From: Limnohabitans lacus
GTDB taxonomy: Bacteria > Pseudomonadota > Gammaproteobacteria > Burkholderiales > Burkholderiaceae_C
NCBI RefSeq assembly: GCF_030053395.1
Contig: NZ_JASGBH010000001.1
Location: forward strand, 372,001 to 436,000
Reading direction: 5' to 3'
Length of the DNA: 64,000 nucleotides
Made by a program: the position numbers and the translations under genes. Below the pieces are notes generated by a model, which worked only from the letters and a program-made list of their open reading frames with translations, did no database searches and was not told the DNA's origin. Below, piece after piece: positions 17,962 to 27,967 of this stretch (positions are counted from its first letter, which is position 1; each line of letters begins with the position of its first letter).

Positions 17962-18810
17962 ATGCTCAAGCAAAGAGTCATCACTGCACTGGTTCTGTTG
18001 GCCCTGATGCTGCCCGCATTGTTTGCGTCCAACCCCATGCCATTCATGGCGTTGACGGTGGTCATGATAGCCGCCGGTGCTTGGGAATGGGGACGCTTGA
18101 ATGTCATGGGCTCGCTGTGGTCGTGGGTGGGCGCGCTCTTGACCTTGGCCTTGTGCGGATTGGCTTGGCGCATGGGTTGGGTGACTTCAACCCCGCCGCA
18201 ATTGTGGTTGTTGGCCGGTGCTGGCTGGGTCTTGCTGGGGGCCTGGATGATCCACCGAGGTGTGGCAGCTTGGGCTTTGTGGCCTCAGGGGCTGCGCTGG
18301 GCGGTCGGGTTGCTGTTGCTGACCATGGCTTGGCTGGCCATGGCTCAAGCCCATCAACGTGGTGTGAATTTTCTGCTGTCTGTTTTGGTTTTGGTCTGGG
18401 CTGCTGACGTGTTTGCTTATTTCTTTGGTCGCGCATTGGGCGGTCGAATGGTGTCTGTCAAATTGGCCGCCAGCATCAGTCCTGGCAAAAGCTGGGAGGG
18501 TGTGTTTGGCGGCATGCTGGGGGTGATGCTGGTTGCTTTGGTGTGGGCTGAAGTGGACAAACACTGGGCTTTGCCAGACTTGAGTTTTTATTCGTTGCTG
18601 TTTGCCAAAGGCGCTTGGGTGGCTTGGCCTGCCTTGCTTTTCATGTGCGCCATGAGTGTGGTGGGTGATTTGGTCGAGTCTTTGGTCAAGCGCAGCGTGG
18701 GCATGAAGGACAGTTCAGGCTTGCTGCCAGGTCACGGCGGTGTGCTCGACCGAGTGGATGCCCTCTTGCCCACATTGCCTTTGGCCATGATGCTCATGAC
18801 CTGGATCTGA
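17962..18810 (+). CDS. cdsA: Phosphatidate cytidylyltransferase
   Basis: CdsA makes CDP-diacylglycerol from phosphatidic acid and CTP at the inner membrane. The 282-residue protein is very hydrophobic, with about seven or eight membrane segments, several rich in Trp. It carries the family signature near the C-terminus: SLVKRSVGMKDSSGLLPGHG followed by GVLDRVD. The start at 17962 (MLKQRVI) has GGAGAAAGC upstream. It directly follows the frr terminator, and dxr begins 10 bases after its stop. UppS, usually between frr and cdsA, is missing. Confidence 0.96.
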   Translation: MLKQRVITALVLLALMLPALFASNPMPFMALTVVMIAAGAWEWGRLNVMGSLWSWVGALLTLALCGLAWRMGWVTSTPPQLWLLAGAGWVLLGAWMIHRGVAAWALWPQGLRWAVGLLLLTMAWLAMAQAHQRGVNFLLSVLVLVWAADVFAYFFGRALGGRMVSVKLAASISPGKSWEGVFGGMLGVMLVALVWAEVDKHWALPDLSFYSLLFAKGAWVAWPALLFMCAMSVVGDLVESLVKRSVGMKDSSGLLPGHGGVLDRVDALLPTLPLAMMLMTWI

Positions 18811-18820
18811 TGGAGCAACG

Positions 18821-20017
18821 ATGAACAAGAAACACCACATTACGATTTTAGGCTCCACGGGTTCCATTGGGACCAGCACTTTGGACGTCTTGTCGCGCCA
18901 CCCTGATCGGTTTGCGGTCTATGCCTTGACTGCATCCAGCCAAGTCGATTTGATGTTGGCGCAATGCGCGCAGTTCAAGCCCCAAGTGGCCGTGATGGCC
19001 CAAGAATTGTCAGGTCGGTTGTTGGCGGACAGAATCAAAGCCGAAGGTTTGCCTGTACAAGTGCGTTGGGGTGCTGAGGCCTTGGATGAAGTCGCCAGCG
19101 CGCCCCCTGTGGATGCCGTCATGGCGGCCATCGTGGGCGCTGCGGGCTTGTCACCCTGTTTGGCGGCCGCCAAAGCCGGTAAGCGCCTTCTCTTGGCCAA
19201 CAAGGAAGCCTTGGTGGTGGGGGGCGATGTGTTTCTGTCTGCTGTTAAACAGGGTGGGGCCGTGTTGCTGCCCATTGACAGTGAGCATTCCGCGATCTTT
19301 CAGTCTCTTCCGGAAGATCCTGCGACCTGGCAAAACCGTGTTCAAAAAATCATTTTGACGGCCTCCGGCGGGCCATTTCGTGGACGTGATCCTGCCACCT
19401 TGAAGGATGTGACACCTGAACAAGCCTGCGCTCACCCCAACTGGGTCATGGGGCGCAAGATCTCGGTGGACTCGGCCACCATGATGAACAAGGCGCTGGA
19501 AGTCATTGAGGCGCGGTACTTATTTGGGATGAAACCCGCTCAATTGGAGGTGGTGATTCATCCCCAAAGCGTCATCCATTCCATGGTCCAGTACCAGGAC
19601 AACTCGGTGGTCGCTCAACTCGGCACGCCGGACATGCGTGTGCCCATTGCCTATGGTTTGAGCTGGCCTGAGCGGATGACATCGGGCGCATCAGCGTTGG
19701 ATTTCCATGCTTTGGCCGCCATGACTTTTGAGGCCATGGATGACCATGGTCACCCTGAACGCTTTCCAGGCTTGAACTTGGCCTGGGAAACATTGAACGG
19801 TGCACCTGGCAGTTGTGCCTTGCTCAACGCGGCCAATGAAATTTCGGTCGAGGCATTCTTGAATCGACACATCAGGTTTGATCAGATCCATGCGGTGAAC
19901 CGCGCGACCTTGGACCGCATCACCAATCCTGCGCCACAAAATCTGGAAGATTTGATGGATCTGGACCGTCGAGGGCGTGAAGCAGCGAAATCCATTGTCA
20001 AAGCGCTGAACATTTGA
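18821..20017 (+). CDS. dxr: 1-deoxy-D-xylulose 5-phosphate reductoisomerase
   Basis: Dxr converts DXP to 2-C-methyl-D-erythritol 4-phosphate, the committed step of the non-mevalonate isoprenoid pathway. The 398-residue protein begins with the NADPH-binding motif ILGSTGSIGTSTLDV. It carries the metal-binding IDSEHSAIFQ and the substrate-binding loop LTASGGPFRG, then the C-terminal helical domain (LNAANEISVEAFL). The ATG at 18821 has a TGGAGC upstream. In relatives rseP follows; here bamA follows after 128 bases. Confidence 0.97.
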   Translation: MNKKHHITILGSTGSIGTSTLDVLSRHPDRFAVYALTASSQVDLMLAQCAQFKPQVAVMAQELSGRLLADRIKAEGLPVQVRWGAEALDEVASAPPVDAVMAAIVGAAGLSPCLAAAKAGKRLLLANKEALVVGGDVFLSAVKQGGAVLLPIDSEHSAIFQSLPEDPATWQNRVQKIILTASGGPFRGRDPATLKDVTPEQACAHPNWVMGRKISVDSATMMNKALEVIEARYLFGMKPAQLEVVIHPQSVIHSMVQYQDNSVVAQLGTPDMRVPIAYGLSWPERMTSGASALDFHALAAMTFEAMDDHGHPERFPGLNLAWETLNGAPGSCALLNAANEISVEAFLNRHIRFDQIHAVNRATLDRITNPAPQNLEDLMDLDRRGREAAKSIVKALNI

Positions 20018-20145
20018 CGGTTTTTTTACCTGAAGTGTGGCCCGCTCAAAGTGGGTATTTCCAGACACCTGAGATATGATCACGATGACCACGGCAGTGG
20101 CCAAGGGTTCATTGCTTAAGCCCTTGCATCTTCACCGGATCACCC
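20018..20145. other. dxr-bamA spacer where rseP would normally lie
   Basis: These 128 bases contain no coding frame. A weak stem CCCGC/GTGGG is at about 20041-20055. TATGAT at 20075-20080 could be the -10 of a separate bamA promoter; no good -35 is seen. No sigma-E-type GGAACTT/GTCTAA pair was found. Confidence 0.4.
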
Positions 20146-22449
20146 ATGAATTTCTCAACCGTTCGCGCGCGCATGAATCCTGCGGCTTTGACCTTGTTGG
20201 CATCGGCCATGGCTTGTTTGCCTTCGTGGGCCGTGGATCCTTTCACTGTCCGCGATATTCGCGTCGAAGGTTTGCAACGGATCGAGCCAGGGACGGTCTT
20301 TGCCTCCTTGCCCTTTCGCGTGGGGGATCAATACACCGATGACAAGGGCGCTTCGGGGATTCGCGCCTTGTTTGCCTTGGGTTTGTTCAAAGATGTGCGT
20401 CTTGAAACTCAGGGCGACGTTTTGGTTGTGGTGGTGGAAGAGCGGCCATCGGTGGCTGCCGTTGAATTTATCGGCCTCAAAGAATTTGACAAGGATGTCC
20501 TGAGCAAGGCGCTCAAGGAAGTGGGCTTGGCAGAAGGCCGCCCGTATGACAAAGCTTTGGCGGACAAGGCCGAGCAAGAACTCAAGCGTCAGTACATCAG
20601 CCGCAGTCTTTATGCCGCTGAAGTGGTGACCACTGCCACACCGATTGATCGCAACCGTGTCAATTTGACTTTCACCATCACTGAAGGTGGTCCGGCCAAA
20701 ATCGCCAAGATCGAATTGGTCGGCAACAAGACTTTTTCAACCGACACGCTGCGCGATCAGTTCAACCTTGACACCGGCGGCTGGATGAGTTGGTATACCA
20801 AGTCCAACCGCTACTCCAGAACCAAGCTCAATGGCGATCTGGAAGCATTGCGTTCCTATTACCTGTCTCGAGGTTTCCTAGAGTTTCGGATTGAGTCCAC
20901 CCAAGTGGCCATGTCCCCTGACAAGCAGGAAATGGCCATCACCATCAACGTGACGGAAGGCGAGCGCTTTGTTGTGTCGGGGGTCAAACTCGAAGGCAAT
21001 TACCTTGACAAAGAAGACGAGTTCAAGTCCTTGGTGAAGATCGTTTCTGGCCAACCGTACAACGCGGAAACGGTGGCAGAAACCACCAAAGCCTTCACTG
21101 ATTATTTCGGGAAATTTGGATTTGCTTTTGCCCGGGTAGACGCCAAGCCCATCATTGACCGTCAAAACAACCGGGTTCAGTTTGTCCTGCAAGCTGAACC
21201 TTCCCGTCGGGCGTATGTGCGCCGCATTTTGGTGGCGGGCAATAACCGCACACGGGACGAAGTCATCCGCCGAGAGTTCCGACAGTTGGAGTCTGCTTGG
21301 TACGACGGTGACAAGATCAACTTGTCACGCGACCGCGTCAATCGCCTGGGTTATTTCACAGATGTGAATGTGGACACGCAGGAAATCTCAGGCGCTCCCG
21401 ATCAGGTGGATTTGTTGTTCAGCGTGACGGAAAAACCAACCGGCAGCATTTCTCTGGGCGCAGGCTTTTCGTCCACTGAAAAAATTGCCCTGACGTTCGG
21501 TATCCAGCAAGAAAATGCTTTTGGATCGGGTAACTACTTGGCACTGCAAGTCAATACCAGCAAGTACAACCGCAATTATGTGGTCAGCACCACCGATCCT
21601 TACTTCACACAGAATGGCATTTCAAGATCGTTCGATCTGTTCCACAGGACGACCAGGCCTTATCTGGGCGATCTGAACTCTTACAGCCTTGTCAATTCGG
21701 GCTTGGGTTTGCGTTTTGGCGTGCCGATCACCGAAACCGACAGGGTCTTTGTGGGGGCTAATTTGGAGCAGACGCAGATCGTTGCGGGCACGAATTTGCC
21801 AACAGAATATGCCAACTACGCCCTGAAATTCGGCAGCAAGAGCACGGCGATTCCTTTGACCTTGGGGTGGGCCCACGACGCGCGAGACAGTGCTTTGGTT
21901 CCGACCAAAGGGTCTTTGCAAAGCTTCACCGCTGACGTCAGTGTGGCAGGTGATGTGCGTTACGCCCGAACGAACTACAAGTATCAGCAGTACATTCCCC
22001 TCAGCAAGAAATACACGTTTGCTTTCAACACGGATCTCGGATGGGGGCAGGGCTTGAATGGGCAGGACTATCCGTTGTTCAAGAACTTCTATGTGGGCGG
22101 CTTGGGCAGTGTGCGAGGATTTGAACAATCCACCCTCGGCCCCAAATCGTCCACAACAGGCATTTACTTAGGTGGCCCCAAGAAAGTGGTGTTCAACGCA
22201 GAATTCATCACACCGTTTCCAGGGGCGGGCAATGACAAGACACTCCGCATGTTCGCTTTCACCGATGTGGGCAAAGCATTCGGTCAGGACGAAAAGGTTT
22301 CCTTTGGTGAGCTTCGCGCCTCAGCCGGTATCGGTTTGAGCTGGATTTCGCCGATGGGCCCCTTGCGCTTTTCATATGGTGTCCCTATTCGCCAGCAGAC
22401 TGGCGATAGAATCCAAAAACTTCAATTCCAAATCGGAACTTCCTTCTAA
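20146..22449 (+). CDS. bamA: BamA, outer membrane protein assembly factor
   Basis: BamA is the central subunit of the BAM complex that folds beta-barrel proteins into the outer membrane. The 767-residue precursor has a signal peptide (about residues 1-29, cut after PSWA). Five POTRA repeats follow (about 30-430; POTRA1 starts FTVRDIRVEGLQRI), then an Omp85 beta-barrel. The lid-lock motif VRGFEQ is present and the protein ends with a phenylalanine-terminated barrel strand (FQIGTSF). An internal ATG ten codons later (MNPAAL) is an alternative start. It overlaps skp by one base (TAATG). Confidence 0.97.
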   Translation: MNFSTVRARMNPAALTLLASAMACLPSWAVDPFTVRDIRVEGLQRIEPGTVFASLPFRVGDQYTDDKGASGIRALFALGLFKDVRLETQGDVLVVVVEERPSVAAVEFIGLKEFDKDVLSKALKEVGLAEGRPYDKALADKAEQELKRQYISRSLYAAEVVTTATPIDRNRVNLTFTITEGGPAKIAKIELVGNKTFSTDTLRDQFNLDTGGWMSWYTKSNRYSRTKLNGDLEALRSYYLSRGFLEFRIESTQVAMSPDKQEMAITINVTEGERFVVSGVKLEGNYLDKEDEFKSLVKIVSGQPYNAETVAETTKAFTDYFGKFGFAFARVDAKPIIDRQNNRVQFVLQAEPSRRAYVRRILVAGNNRTRDEVIRREFRQLESAWYDGDKINLSRDRVNRLGYFTDVNVDTQEISGAPDQVDLLFSVTEKPTGSISLGAGFSSTEKIALTFGIQQENAFGSGNYLALQVNTSKYNRNYVVSTTDPYFTQNGISRSFDLFHRTTRPYLGDLNSYSLVNSGLGLRFGVPITETDRVFVGANLEQTQIVAGTNLPTEYANYALKFGSKSTAIPLTLGWAHDARDSALVPTKGSLQSFTADVSVAGDVRYARTNYKYQQYIPLSKKYTFAFNTDLGWGQGLNGQDYPLFKNFYVGGLGSVRGFEQSTLGPKSSTTGIYLGGPKKVVFNAEFITPFPGAGNDKTLRMFAFTDVGKAFGQDEKVSFGELRASAGIGLSWISPMGPLRFSYGVPIRQQTGDRIQKLQFQIGTSF

Positions 22450-22967
22450 TGAAACCGTTTCGCTCCACCATCGCCCTGGCGTTGCTTGCTGCAACCGCCA
22501 CTTTCAGTTCTTTGGCGCAAGCCCAGGAATTCAAGCTGGGGTTCGTCAACACCGAACGCATTTTCCGCGAGGCGGCGACAGCCAAGCAGGCTCAAGCCAA
22601 GCTTGAGCAAGAATTTTCCCGCCGCGAAAAAGAACTCGTGGATGCTGGTAACGCCTTGAAACTGGCTTCTGAAAAGTTCGAACGCGAAGCTCCCACCTTG
22701 GCAGAGTCACAACGCACAGCTCGTCAAAAGCAGTTGCTGGAGCAAGACCGTGAGTTCCAGCGCAAGCGCCGTGAATTCCAAGAAGATTTGAATGCCCGTA
22801 AAAACGAAGAGCAGCAAATCGTGGTCGAGCGCGCCAACCGTGCAGTCAAACAGGTGGCTGAGTCTGAGAAATACGATGTCGTTTTCCAGGAAGCCGTCTA
22901 CATCAACCCCAAGCACGACATCACCGAAAAAGTCATCAAGGCGCTCAACGCCACAGCGGGTAAGTAA
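22449..22967 (+). CDS. skp: Skp/OmpH-family periplasmic chaperone
   Basis: Skp is a trimeric jellyfish-shaped chaperone that holds unfolded outer-membrane proteins for BamA. The 172-residue precursor has a clear signal peptide (cut after SLAQAQ, about residue 26) and a short beta start KLGFVNTERIF. A long charged coiled-coil (about 45-150) forms the tentacle. Start and stop overlap bamA as TAATG, so the two are translationally coupled. The bamA-skp-lpxD order is the usual one. Confidence 0.95.
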   Translation: MKPFRSTIALALLAATATFSSLAQAQEFKLGFVNTERIFREAATAKQAQAKLEQEFSRREKELVDAGNALKLASEKFEREAPTLAESQRTARQKQLLEQDREFQRKRREFQEDLNARKNEEQQIVVERANRAVKQVAESEKYDVVFQEAVYINPKHDITEKVIKALNATAGK

Positions 22968-22996
22968 CAGGCTTTGGCCTGTTCAAGAGGTAGCGC

Positions 22997-23977
22997 GTGA
23001 AGCTGGCTTCGATCGTTGAGGTGCTGGGTGGTCGATTGCTGGGGGATGCGCAGTTGGACATTGTGGGTCTTGCACCATTGCAGTCGGCTCAATCCAATCA
23101 GATCAGCTTTCTCAGTCATCCTCGCTACCAAAGTCAATTGGCCGAAAGTTTGGCAGCGTGCGTCATCGTCGCGCCTGCGTTTGAAAATTTGGTAGCCGCG
23201 CGACCTGCCGCCATCGTGACGGATGATCCCTATCTGTACTTTGCGCGCTTGACCCGTTTGTGGAAACAAACGCACCAAAAGCCCCAGCGTTCGCGCATCC
23301 ACCCCAGCGCAGTGATCGACGAAGACGCCTTCGTCGCCCATGATGCCGTCATCGGCCCCCTGTGCGTCATTGAGCGGGGTGCCCGTGTGGGCGCAGGAAC
23401 CGTTTTGAAATCCCGCGTCACCGTGGGTGAAGATTGCCATCTTGGTGCCCGTTGCATGGTGCATTCTGGGGTGGTGATCGGGGCCGATGGTTTTGGCTTT
23501 GCACTGCACCAAGGGCAATGGGAAAAAATCGAACAGTTGGGGGCTGTGCGCATCGGTGACGATGTGGAAATTGGCGCCAACACCTGCATCGACCGCGGTG
23601 CACTGGATGACACAGTCATTGAAGATGGCGTCAAACTCGACAACCTGATTCAAATTGGCCACAACGTGCACATCGGCAAGCACACGGCGATGGCCGGTTG
23701 TGTCGGGGTAGCAGGCAGTGCTCGCATCGGTGCGCATTGCACCGTTGGCGGTGGTGCGGTGGTCTTGGGACACCTGACCCTGGCCGATCATGTGCACATT
23801 TCTGCAGCCTCGGTGGTCACACGTTCCATATTGCAAGCGGGTCAGTACACCGGCATGTTTCCCTTGGACAGCAATGCCAACTGGGAAAAGAACGCTGCCA
23901 GCCTCAAACAACTTTCACGATTGCGAGAACGCATCAAAGCGCTTGAATCCGAGATTCAAAATAACAAGGAAAATTGA
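22997..23977 (+). CDS. lpxD: UDP-3-O-(3-hydroxyacyl)glucosamine N-acyltransferase
   Basis: LpxD adds the N-linked hydroxyacyl chain in the third step of lipid A synthesis. The 326-residue protein has an N-terminal uridine-binding domain (about 1-95), then a left-handed beta-helix of hexapeptide repeats (about 100-290) with the catalytic histidine in [12 protein letters not shown]-terminal helix ([12 protein letters not shown]) follows. The start is GTG at 22997 with AAGAGGTAG upstream. Its TGA is close to the fabZ start, and the two are probably co-translated. Confidence 0.96.
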   Translation: MKLASIVEVLGGRLLGDAQLDIVGLAPLQSAQSNQISFLSHPRYQSQLAESLAACVIVAPAFENLVAARPAAIVTDDPYLYFARLTRLWKQTHQKPQRSRIHPSAVIDEDAFVAHDAVIGPLCVIERGARVGAGTVLKSRVTVGEDCHLGARCMVHSGVVIGADGFGFALHQGQWEKIEQLGAVRIGDDVEIGANTCIDRGALDDTVIEDGVKLDNLIQIGHNVHIGKHTAMAGCVGVAGSARIGAHCTVGGGAVVLGHLTLADHVHISAASVVTRSILQAGQYTGMFPLDSNANWEKNAASLKQLSRLRERIKALESEIQNNKEN

Positions 23978-23979
23978 CC

Positions 23980-24426
23980 ATGATGGACATCCACCAAATT
24001 CTCAAGCAACTCCCGCACCGCTATCCCATTTTGTTGGTGGACCGTGTGTTGGAGTTGGAAAAGGGCGTACGGATCAAGGCGCTCAAAAACGTGTCCATCA
24101 ATGAGCCGCATTTCCTGGGTCATTTCCCGCATCGCCCCGTCATGCCGGGTGTCTTGATGCTCGAAGCCCTGGCACAAGCTGCGGCCTTGTTGGCTTTTGA
24201 CACGCTGGGTGAAACGCCTGACGATCAAACGGTGTATTACTTTGCGGGCATCGATGGTGCGCGCTTCAAGCGCCCTGTGGAGCCTGGTGACCAGCTCATC
24301 CTTGAGGTGGAACTCGACCGCATGAAAGCTGGTATTTTCAAGTTCAAGGCTCGAGCCAAAGTGGGTGATGACATCGCGACCGAGGCCGAGTTGATGTGTA
24401 CCATGCGGAAAATTCCTCAGGCCTGA
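23980..24426 (+). CDS. fabZ: 3-hydroxyacyl-ACP dehydratase FabZ
   Basis: FabZ dehydrates 3-hydroxyacyl-ACP in fatty acid elongation and competes with LpxA/LpxD for 3-hydroxyacyl-ACP. The 148-residue hotdog protein carries [20 protein letters not shown], which contains the catalytic histidine and glutamate. I chose ATG 23980 with AAGGAAAA 8 bases upstream; a TTG at 23974 and an ATG at 23983 share the frame. It is located between lpxD and lpxA, as in most Gram-negatives. Confidence 0.97.
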   Translation: MMDIHQILKQLPHRYPILLVDRVLELEKGVRIKALKNVSINEPHFLGHFPHRPVMPGVLMLEALAQAAALLAFDTLGETPDDQTVYYFAGIDGARFKRPVEPGDQLILEVELDRMKAGIFKFKARAKVGDDIATEAELMCTMRKIPQA

Positions 24427-24431
24427 ACACC

Positions 24432-25226
24432 ATGAGCAAGATCCATCCCACGGCCATCATCAGCCCAGGCGCGCAGCTCGACAGCTCCGTGACGGTTGGG
24501 CCCTACAGCGTGATCGGCCCTCACGTTCGCATCGATGCGGGCACCACGGTGGCCAGTCACTGCGTGATCGAAGGCCACACCACCATTGGTCGAGATAACC
24601 GGATTTTCCAGTTCAGCTCTTTGGGGGCTGTGCCACAAGACAAAAAGTACACCAACGAACCGTGCGAGCTCACCATTGGAGACCGCAACACGATCCGTGA
24701 ATTTTGCACATTCAACATCGGCTCGCCAGGCGACCGCGCTGTGACCTCGGTGGGCAATGACAATTGGATCATGGCCTATGTGCATTTGGCACATGACTGT
24801 GCCGTGGGCAACCACACGATCTTTGCCAACAACACCCAATTGGCCGGCCATGTGGTGGTGGACGATTGGGTGATTTTGGGTGGCTTCACGGTGGTCCATC
24901 AGTTTTGCCGCATTGGTGCCCACAGTTTCACGGCGATGAACTCTTTGCTGTTTGGCGATTTGCCACCGTTTGTGATGGCTCAAGGTCAGCCCGCACAGGC
25001 GCGATCGATGAACTTCGAAGGCCTGCGCCGTCGTGGGTTCTCTGCTGAGCGCATTGCTGCGGTCAAAGCCATGCACAAGGCGCTTTACCGCGATGGCTTA
25101 TCACTGGCGGATGCCATGGCCCGTATTGCAAGCTTGACGGAAAAGACGCCAGAGGCCACCCCTGACGTGAAAATGATGCTCGACTTTTTATCAACCACAT
25201 CACCTCAGCGCGGCATTGTGCGTTGA
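24432..25226 (+). CDS. lpxA: UDP-N-acetylglucosamine O-acyltransferase
   Basis: LpxA transfers a 3-hydroxyacyl chain to UDP-GlcNAc, the first step of lipid A synthesis. The 264-residue protein is a left-handed beta-helix of hexapeptide repeats (from [14 protein letters not shown] to about residue 190), with the catalytic histidine in [14 protein letters not shown]-terminal helical bundle ends in RGIVR. The ATG at 24432 is 5 bases after the fabZ stop, and lpxB begins 6 bases after its own stop. Confidence 0.97.
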   Translation: MSKIHPTAIISPGAQLDSSVTVGPYSVIGPHVRIDAGTTVASHCVIEGHTTIGRDNRIFQFSSLGAVPQDKKYTNEPCELTIGDRNTIREFCTFNIGSPGDRAVTSVGNDNWIMAYVHLAHDCAVGNHTIFANNTQLAGHVVVDDWVILGGFTVVHQFCRIGAHSFTAMNSLLFGDLPPFVMAQGQPAQARSMNFEGLRRRGFSAERIAAVKAMHKALYRDGLSLADAMARIASLTEKTPEATPDVKMMLDFLSTTSPQRGIVR

Positions 25227-25232
25227 ACCTGA

Positions 25233-26408
25233 ATGGCTGACTTGGACACACAAGCACCACAGGCCCCTTCGGGGGCTTTGTCCTTTGGCATGGTCGCAGG
25301 CGAAGCGTCTGGCGATTTGTTGGCCGGGCTTTTGATCGCGGGCTTGCACAAGCGTTGGCCGCAAGCGCAGGGGCGTGGTATTGGTGGCCCCCGAATGGCC
25401 GCCTTGGGGTTTGATGCTTGGTGGCCCCACGAGCGATTGGCCGTGCGTGGCTATGTGGAGGTCCTGCGCCATTACCGAGGCATTGTGGCCATTCGTGAGC
25501 AGCTCAAGCAGCGCCTTTTGGCCGTGCCGCCCGACGTCTTCATCGGCGTGGATGCGCCTGATTTCAATCTCGATTTGGAAGCAAGCCTCAAAAACGCAGG
25601 CATTCCCACGGTGCATTTTGTGTGCCCCTCTGTTTGGGCGTGGCGGCCGGAACGCATAGAAAAAATTCACCGCAGTGTGGATCACATGTTGTGCATTTTC
25701 CCTTTTGAAACGCCTTTGCTCGCCAAAGCTGGAATCGATGCCACGTATGTGGGGCACCCGCTGGCTTCAACCATCGCGATGACACCTGATCGGGCTGCTG
25801 CGCGCGAGGTGTTGGGCTTGGATCAATGCCGTCCCGTGGTGGCTTTGTTGCCCGGCAGTCGCCGCTCTGAGATCGAACACTTGGTGCCCCGCTTCATTCA
25901 AGCGGCACAAGTGATGCAGCAAAAGCAGCCGGGTTTGCAGTTTGTGTTGCCAGCCATTCCCAGTCTTGTGACGGCTGTGCAGGAGCTGGTCGACGCTCAA
26001 GGTGCAGTCAATGGCTTGAAGGTGCTCAATGGCCAGTCGCACCCAGCATTGGCCGCCTGTGATGTGACGATGATCGCCAGTGGTACGGCCACTTTGGAAG
26101 CCGCCTTGTTCAAGCGCCCCATGGTCATTGGCTACCACATGAATTGGGTCAGCTGGCAAATCATGAAGCGCAAGAAGCTGCAGCCTTGGGTGGGTTTGCC
26201 CAACATCTTGTGTCAAGATTTTGTGGTGCCAGAGCTCATCCAAGATGCGTGCACCCCAGAAGCCTTGGCAGCATCAACGCTGGCATGGTTGAGCCATCCG
26301 GATCGCGTCGATGCATTGCAAATCCGTTTTCAACAGCTGCACCAGACCTTGCAGCGTGACACCGCAACTTTGGCAACCCATGCCCTCGAAAAAGTCTTGG
26401 GTGCTTGA
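25233..26408 (+). CDS. lpxB: Lipid A disaccharide synthase
   Basis: LpxB joins UDP-2,3-diacylglucosamine and lipid X into the lipid A disaccharide. The 391-residue GT19 glycosyltransferase shows [14 protein letters not shown] at the N-terminus, [36 protein letters not shown] in the donor-binding half, and [12 protein letters not shown] near the C-terminal domain. A short Ala/Pro-rich extension precedes the core. Its end overlaps the predicted rnhB start by 29 bases. Confidence 0.97.
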   Translation: MADLDTQAPQAPSGALSFGMVAGEASGDLLAGLLIAGLHKRWPQAQGRGIGGPRMAALGFDAWWPHERLAVRGYVEVLRHYRGIVAIREQLKQRLLAVPPDVFIGVDAPDFNLDLEASLKNAGIPTVHFVCPSVWAWRPERIEKIHRSVDHMLCIFPFETPLLAKAGIDATYVGHPLASTIAMTPDRAAAREVLGLDQCRPVVALLPGSRRSEIEHLVPRFIQAAQVMQQKQPGLQFVLPAIPSLVTAVQELVDAQGAVNGLKVLNGQSHPALAACDVTMIASGTATLEAALFKRPMVIGYHMNWVSWQIMKRKKLQPWVGLPNILCQDFVVPELIQDACTPEALAASTLAWLSHPDRVDALQIRFQQLHQTLQRDTATLATHALEKVLGA

Positions 26409-26997
26409 GCAAGCTGCGCTCAATTTTGATGTCCCTGGCCTCATGGCCGGGGTGGACGAAGCCGGCCGTGGCCCATTGGCAGGGCCTGTGGTGGCGGCTG
26501 CTGTGATTTTGGACGATCAGCATCCGATTGCCGGCTTGAACGATTCCAAAAAACTGAGCGCCAAGCGACGCGAGAAGTTGTTCGATGAAATCAAGGCCAA
26601 GGCATTGTGTTTCTCGATTGCCGAGGCTTCGGTGCAAGAAATTGACGAGATCAACATCTTGCAAGCGACGCTGCTGGCCATGAAACGCGCGGTGGAAGGC
26701 TTGCGGCTCAAACCCGTCAAAGTGCTGGTGGATGGCAACCGATTGCCTGCGCTGGACATCCGTGCTGAAGCCATTGTTCAAGGCGACGCATTGGTGCCAG
26801 CGATTTCGGCGGCCTCGATTTTGGCCAAAGTGCATCGCGATCGTTTGTGCGAAGAGATGCATGCCCGATACCCGCAGTATGGCTTTGACCAGCACAAGGG
26901 CTATGGCACAGCGGTCCATTTGGCTGCCTTGCAAGCCCATGGTCCAGCCGATTGCCACAGATTGACTTTTGCCCCGGTGGCCAGGAGTGTTCGATGA
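26380..26997 (+). CDS. rnhB: Ribonuclease HII
   Basis: RNase HII cuts RNA at single ribonucleotides and RNA:DNA hybrids. The 205-residue protein has the diagnostic [19 protein letters not shown] with the first two acidic catalytic residues. [15 protein letters not shown] and [14 protein letters not shown] carry the following ones, and HKGYGT is near the end. The ATG at 26380 overlaps lpxB by 29 bases; a GTG at 26400 would reduce this to 9, so the start is uncertain. It ends in an ATGA overlap with the following methyltransferase. Confidence 0.94.
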   Translation: MPSKKSWVLEQAALNFDVPGLMAGVDEAGRGPLAGPVVAAAVILDDQHPIAGLNDSKKLSAKRREKLFDEIKAKALCFSIAEASVQEIDEINILQATLLAMKRAVEGLRLKPVKVLVDGNRLPALDIRAEAIVQGDALVPAISAASILAKVHRDRLCEEMHARYPQYGFDQHKGYGTAVHLAALQAHGPADCHRLTFAPVARSVR

Positions 26998-27761
26998 ATT
27001 TGATCACCTCGCGTGACAACCCCCAGGTCAAAGCCATTCGTCGCTTGGCACAGGACAACACCGCTTACCGCAAAGCGGGTCAGTTCTGGTTGGAAGGCGA
27101 TCATTTGTGTAAAGCTGCACTGGACCGGGGTGTTCGCCCGCAACAGATGGTGCTGACGGAGTCTTTTTGGAACGAGCAAGGGCCGCAGTGGGCATCGATG
27201 TGTGATCAGGTGCTGGTCATGCCCGATGCTTTGTTCGCGACCCTGAGCGGATTGGAGTCACCCGCTCGCATGGGTTTTGTGGTGGCCTGGTCTGACCCCG
27301 CTCGGGTCATGAACGACGTCGCCACGGTCATATTGGACCGCCTGCAAGACGCAGGGAATGTTGGGGCCATCTTGCGGTGTGCTTCAGCGTTTGGTTATCG
27401 CCAAGTTTTGGCCATCAAAGGCACGGCAGCTTTGTGGTCGCCCAAAGTCCTGCGAGCTGGCATGGGCGCGCATTTTGGGCTCCATTTGGTGGAATCCGCA
27501 TCGCTTGACGACGTCGCCACTTTGAAGGTGCCGATCCTGACCACGAGCTCGCATGAGGGTGATTTTTTGCACGAGCTTTTGAAAAGCGGTCGCTTGCAGC
27601 CCCAATGTGCGTGGCTTTTGGGGCATGAAGGGCAGGGCGTCAGCCATGATTTGATGGTTCTGGCCGGCCAAAAAGTTCGCATTGCCCAGCCCGGCGGCGA
27701 GGAGTCGCTGAACGTGGCCACTGCCGCTGCGATATGCCTGCATGCCAGCGCTACGGCTTAA
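26994..27761 (+). CDS. TrmH/SpoU-family RNA 2-O-methyltransferase
   Basis: This is a SPOUT-class methyltransferase of 255 residues. An N-terminal substrate-binding segment ([17 protein letters not shown], with [13 protein letters not shown]) is followed by the knotted SpoU domain, with [28 protein letters not shown] and [15 protein letters not shown] forming the three SPOUT motifs. It is similar in layout to the RlmB/TsnR type of 23S rRNA methyltransferases. The exact target nucleotide is not predictable. The ATG overlaps the rnhB stop by 4 bases. Confidence 0.92.
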   Translation: MNLITSRDNPQVKAIRRLAQDNTAYRKAGQFWLEGDHLCKAALDRGVRPQQMVLTESFWNEQGPQWASMCDQVLVMPDALFATLSGLESPARMGFVVAWSDPARVMNDVATVILDRLQDAGNVGAILRCASAFGYRQVLAIKGTAALWSPKVLRAGMGAHFGLHLVESASLDDVATLKVPILTTSSHEGDFLHELLKSGRLQPQCAWLLGHEGQGVSHDLMVLAGQKVRIAQPGGEESLNVATAAAICLHASATA

Positions 27762-27834
27762 AAAGAGTTCTTTTGTACATATTTGACCTCAGGGCTTGTG
27801 GCACTGAGTCAGGGTTTTCGCGGTGGTCCTCGGC

Positions 27835-27840
27835 TATAAT
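27835..27840 (+). promoter_or_regulatory. Candidate -10 of the carAB promoter
   Basis: A perfect TATAAT in CGGCTATAATGAG lies 127 bases before carA; the -35 is weak. The leader contains a small hairpin AGAGA/TCTCT (about 27912-27926). CarAB is usually controlled by pyrimidines and arginine, but I see no recognisable operator. Confidence 0.5.
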
Positions 27841-27967
27841 GAGAGGCTTTCCCGCATCAACCCGTACGCCACAGTCCATCCCAGGCCCATTCCTCGAACA
27901 AGCAGCCAAAAAGAGACTCGTTCTCTGATGCGCGCTGAGGCGTACCCGAACTATTCCGGAGAACCCA

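Noticed and set aside
27839-27928. 30-codon possible leader peptide upstream of carA
   Set aside because: Its ATG overlaps the TATAAT element, so it would lie before the transcription start, and no binding site precedes it.
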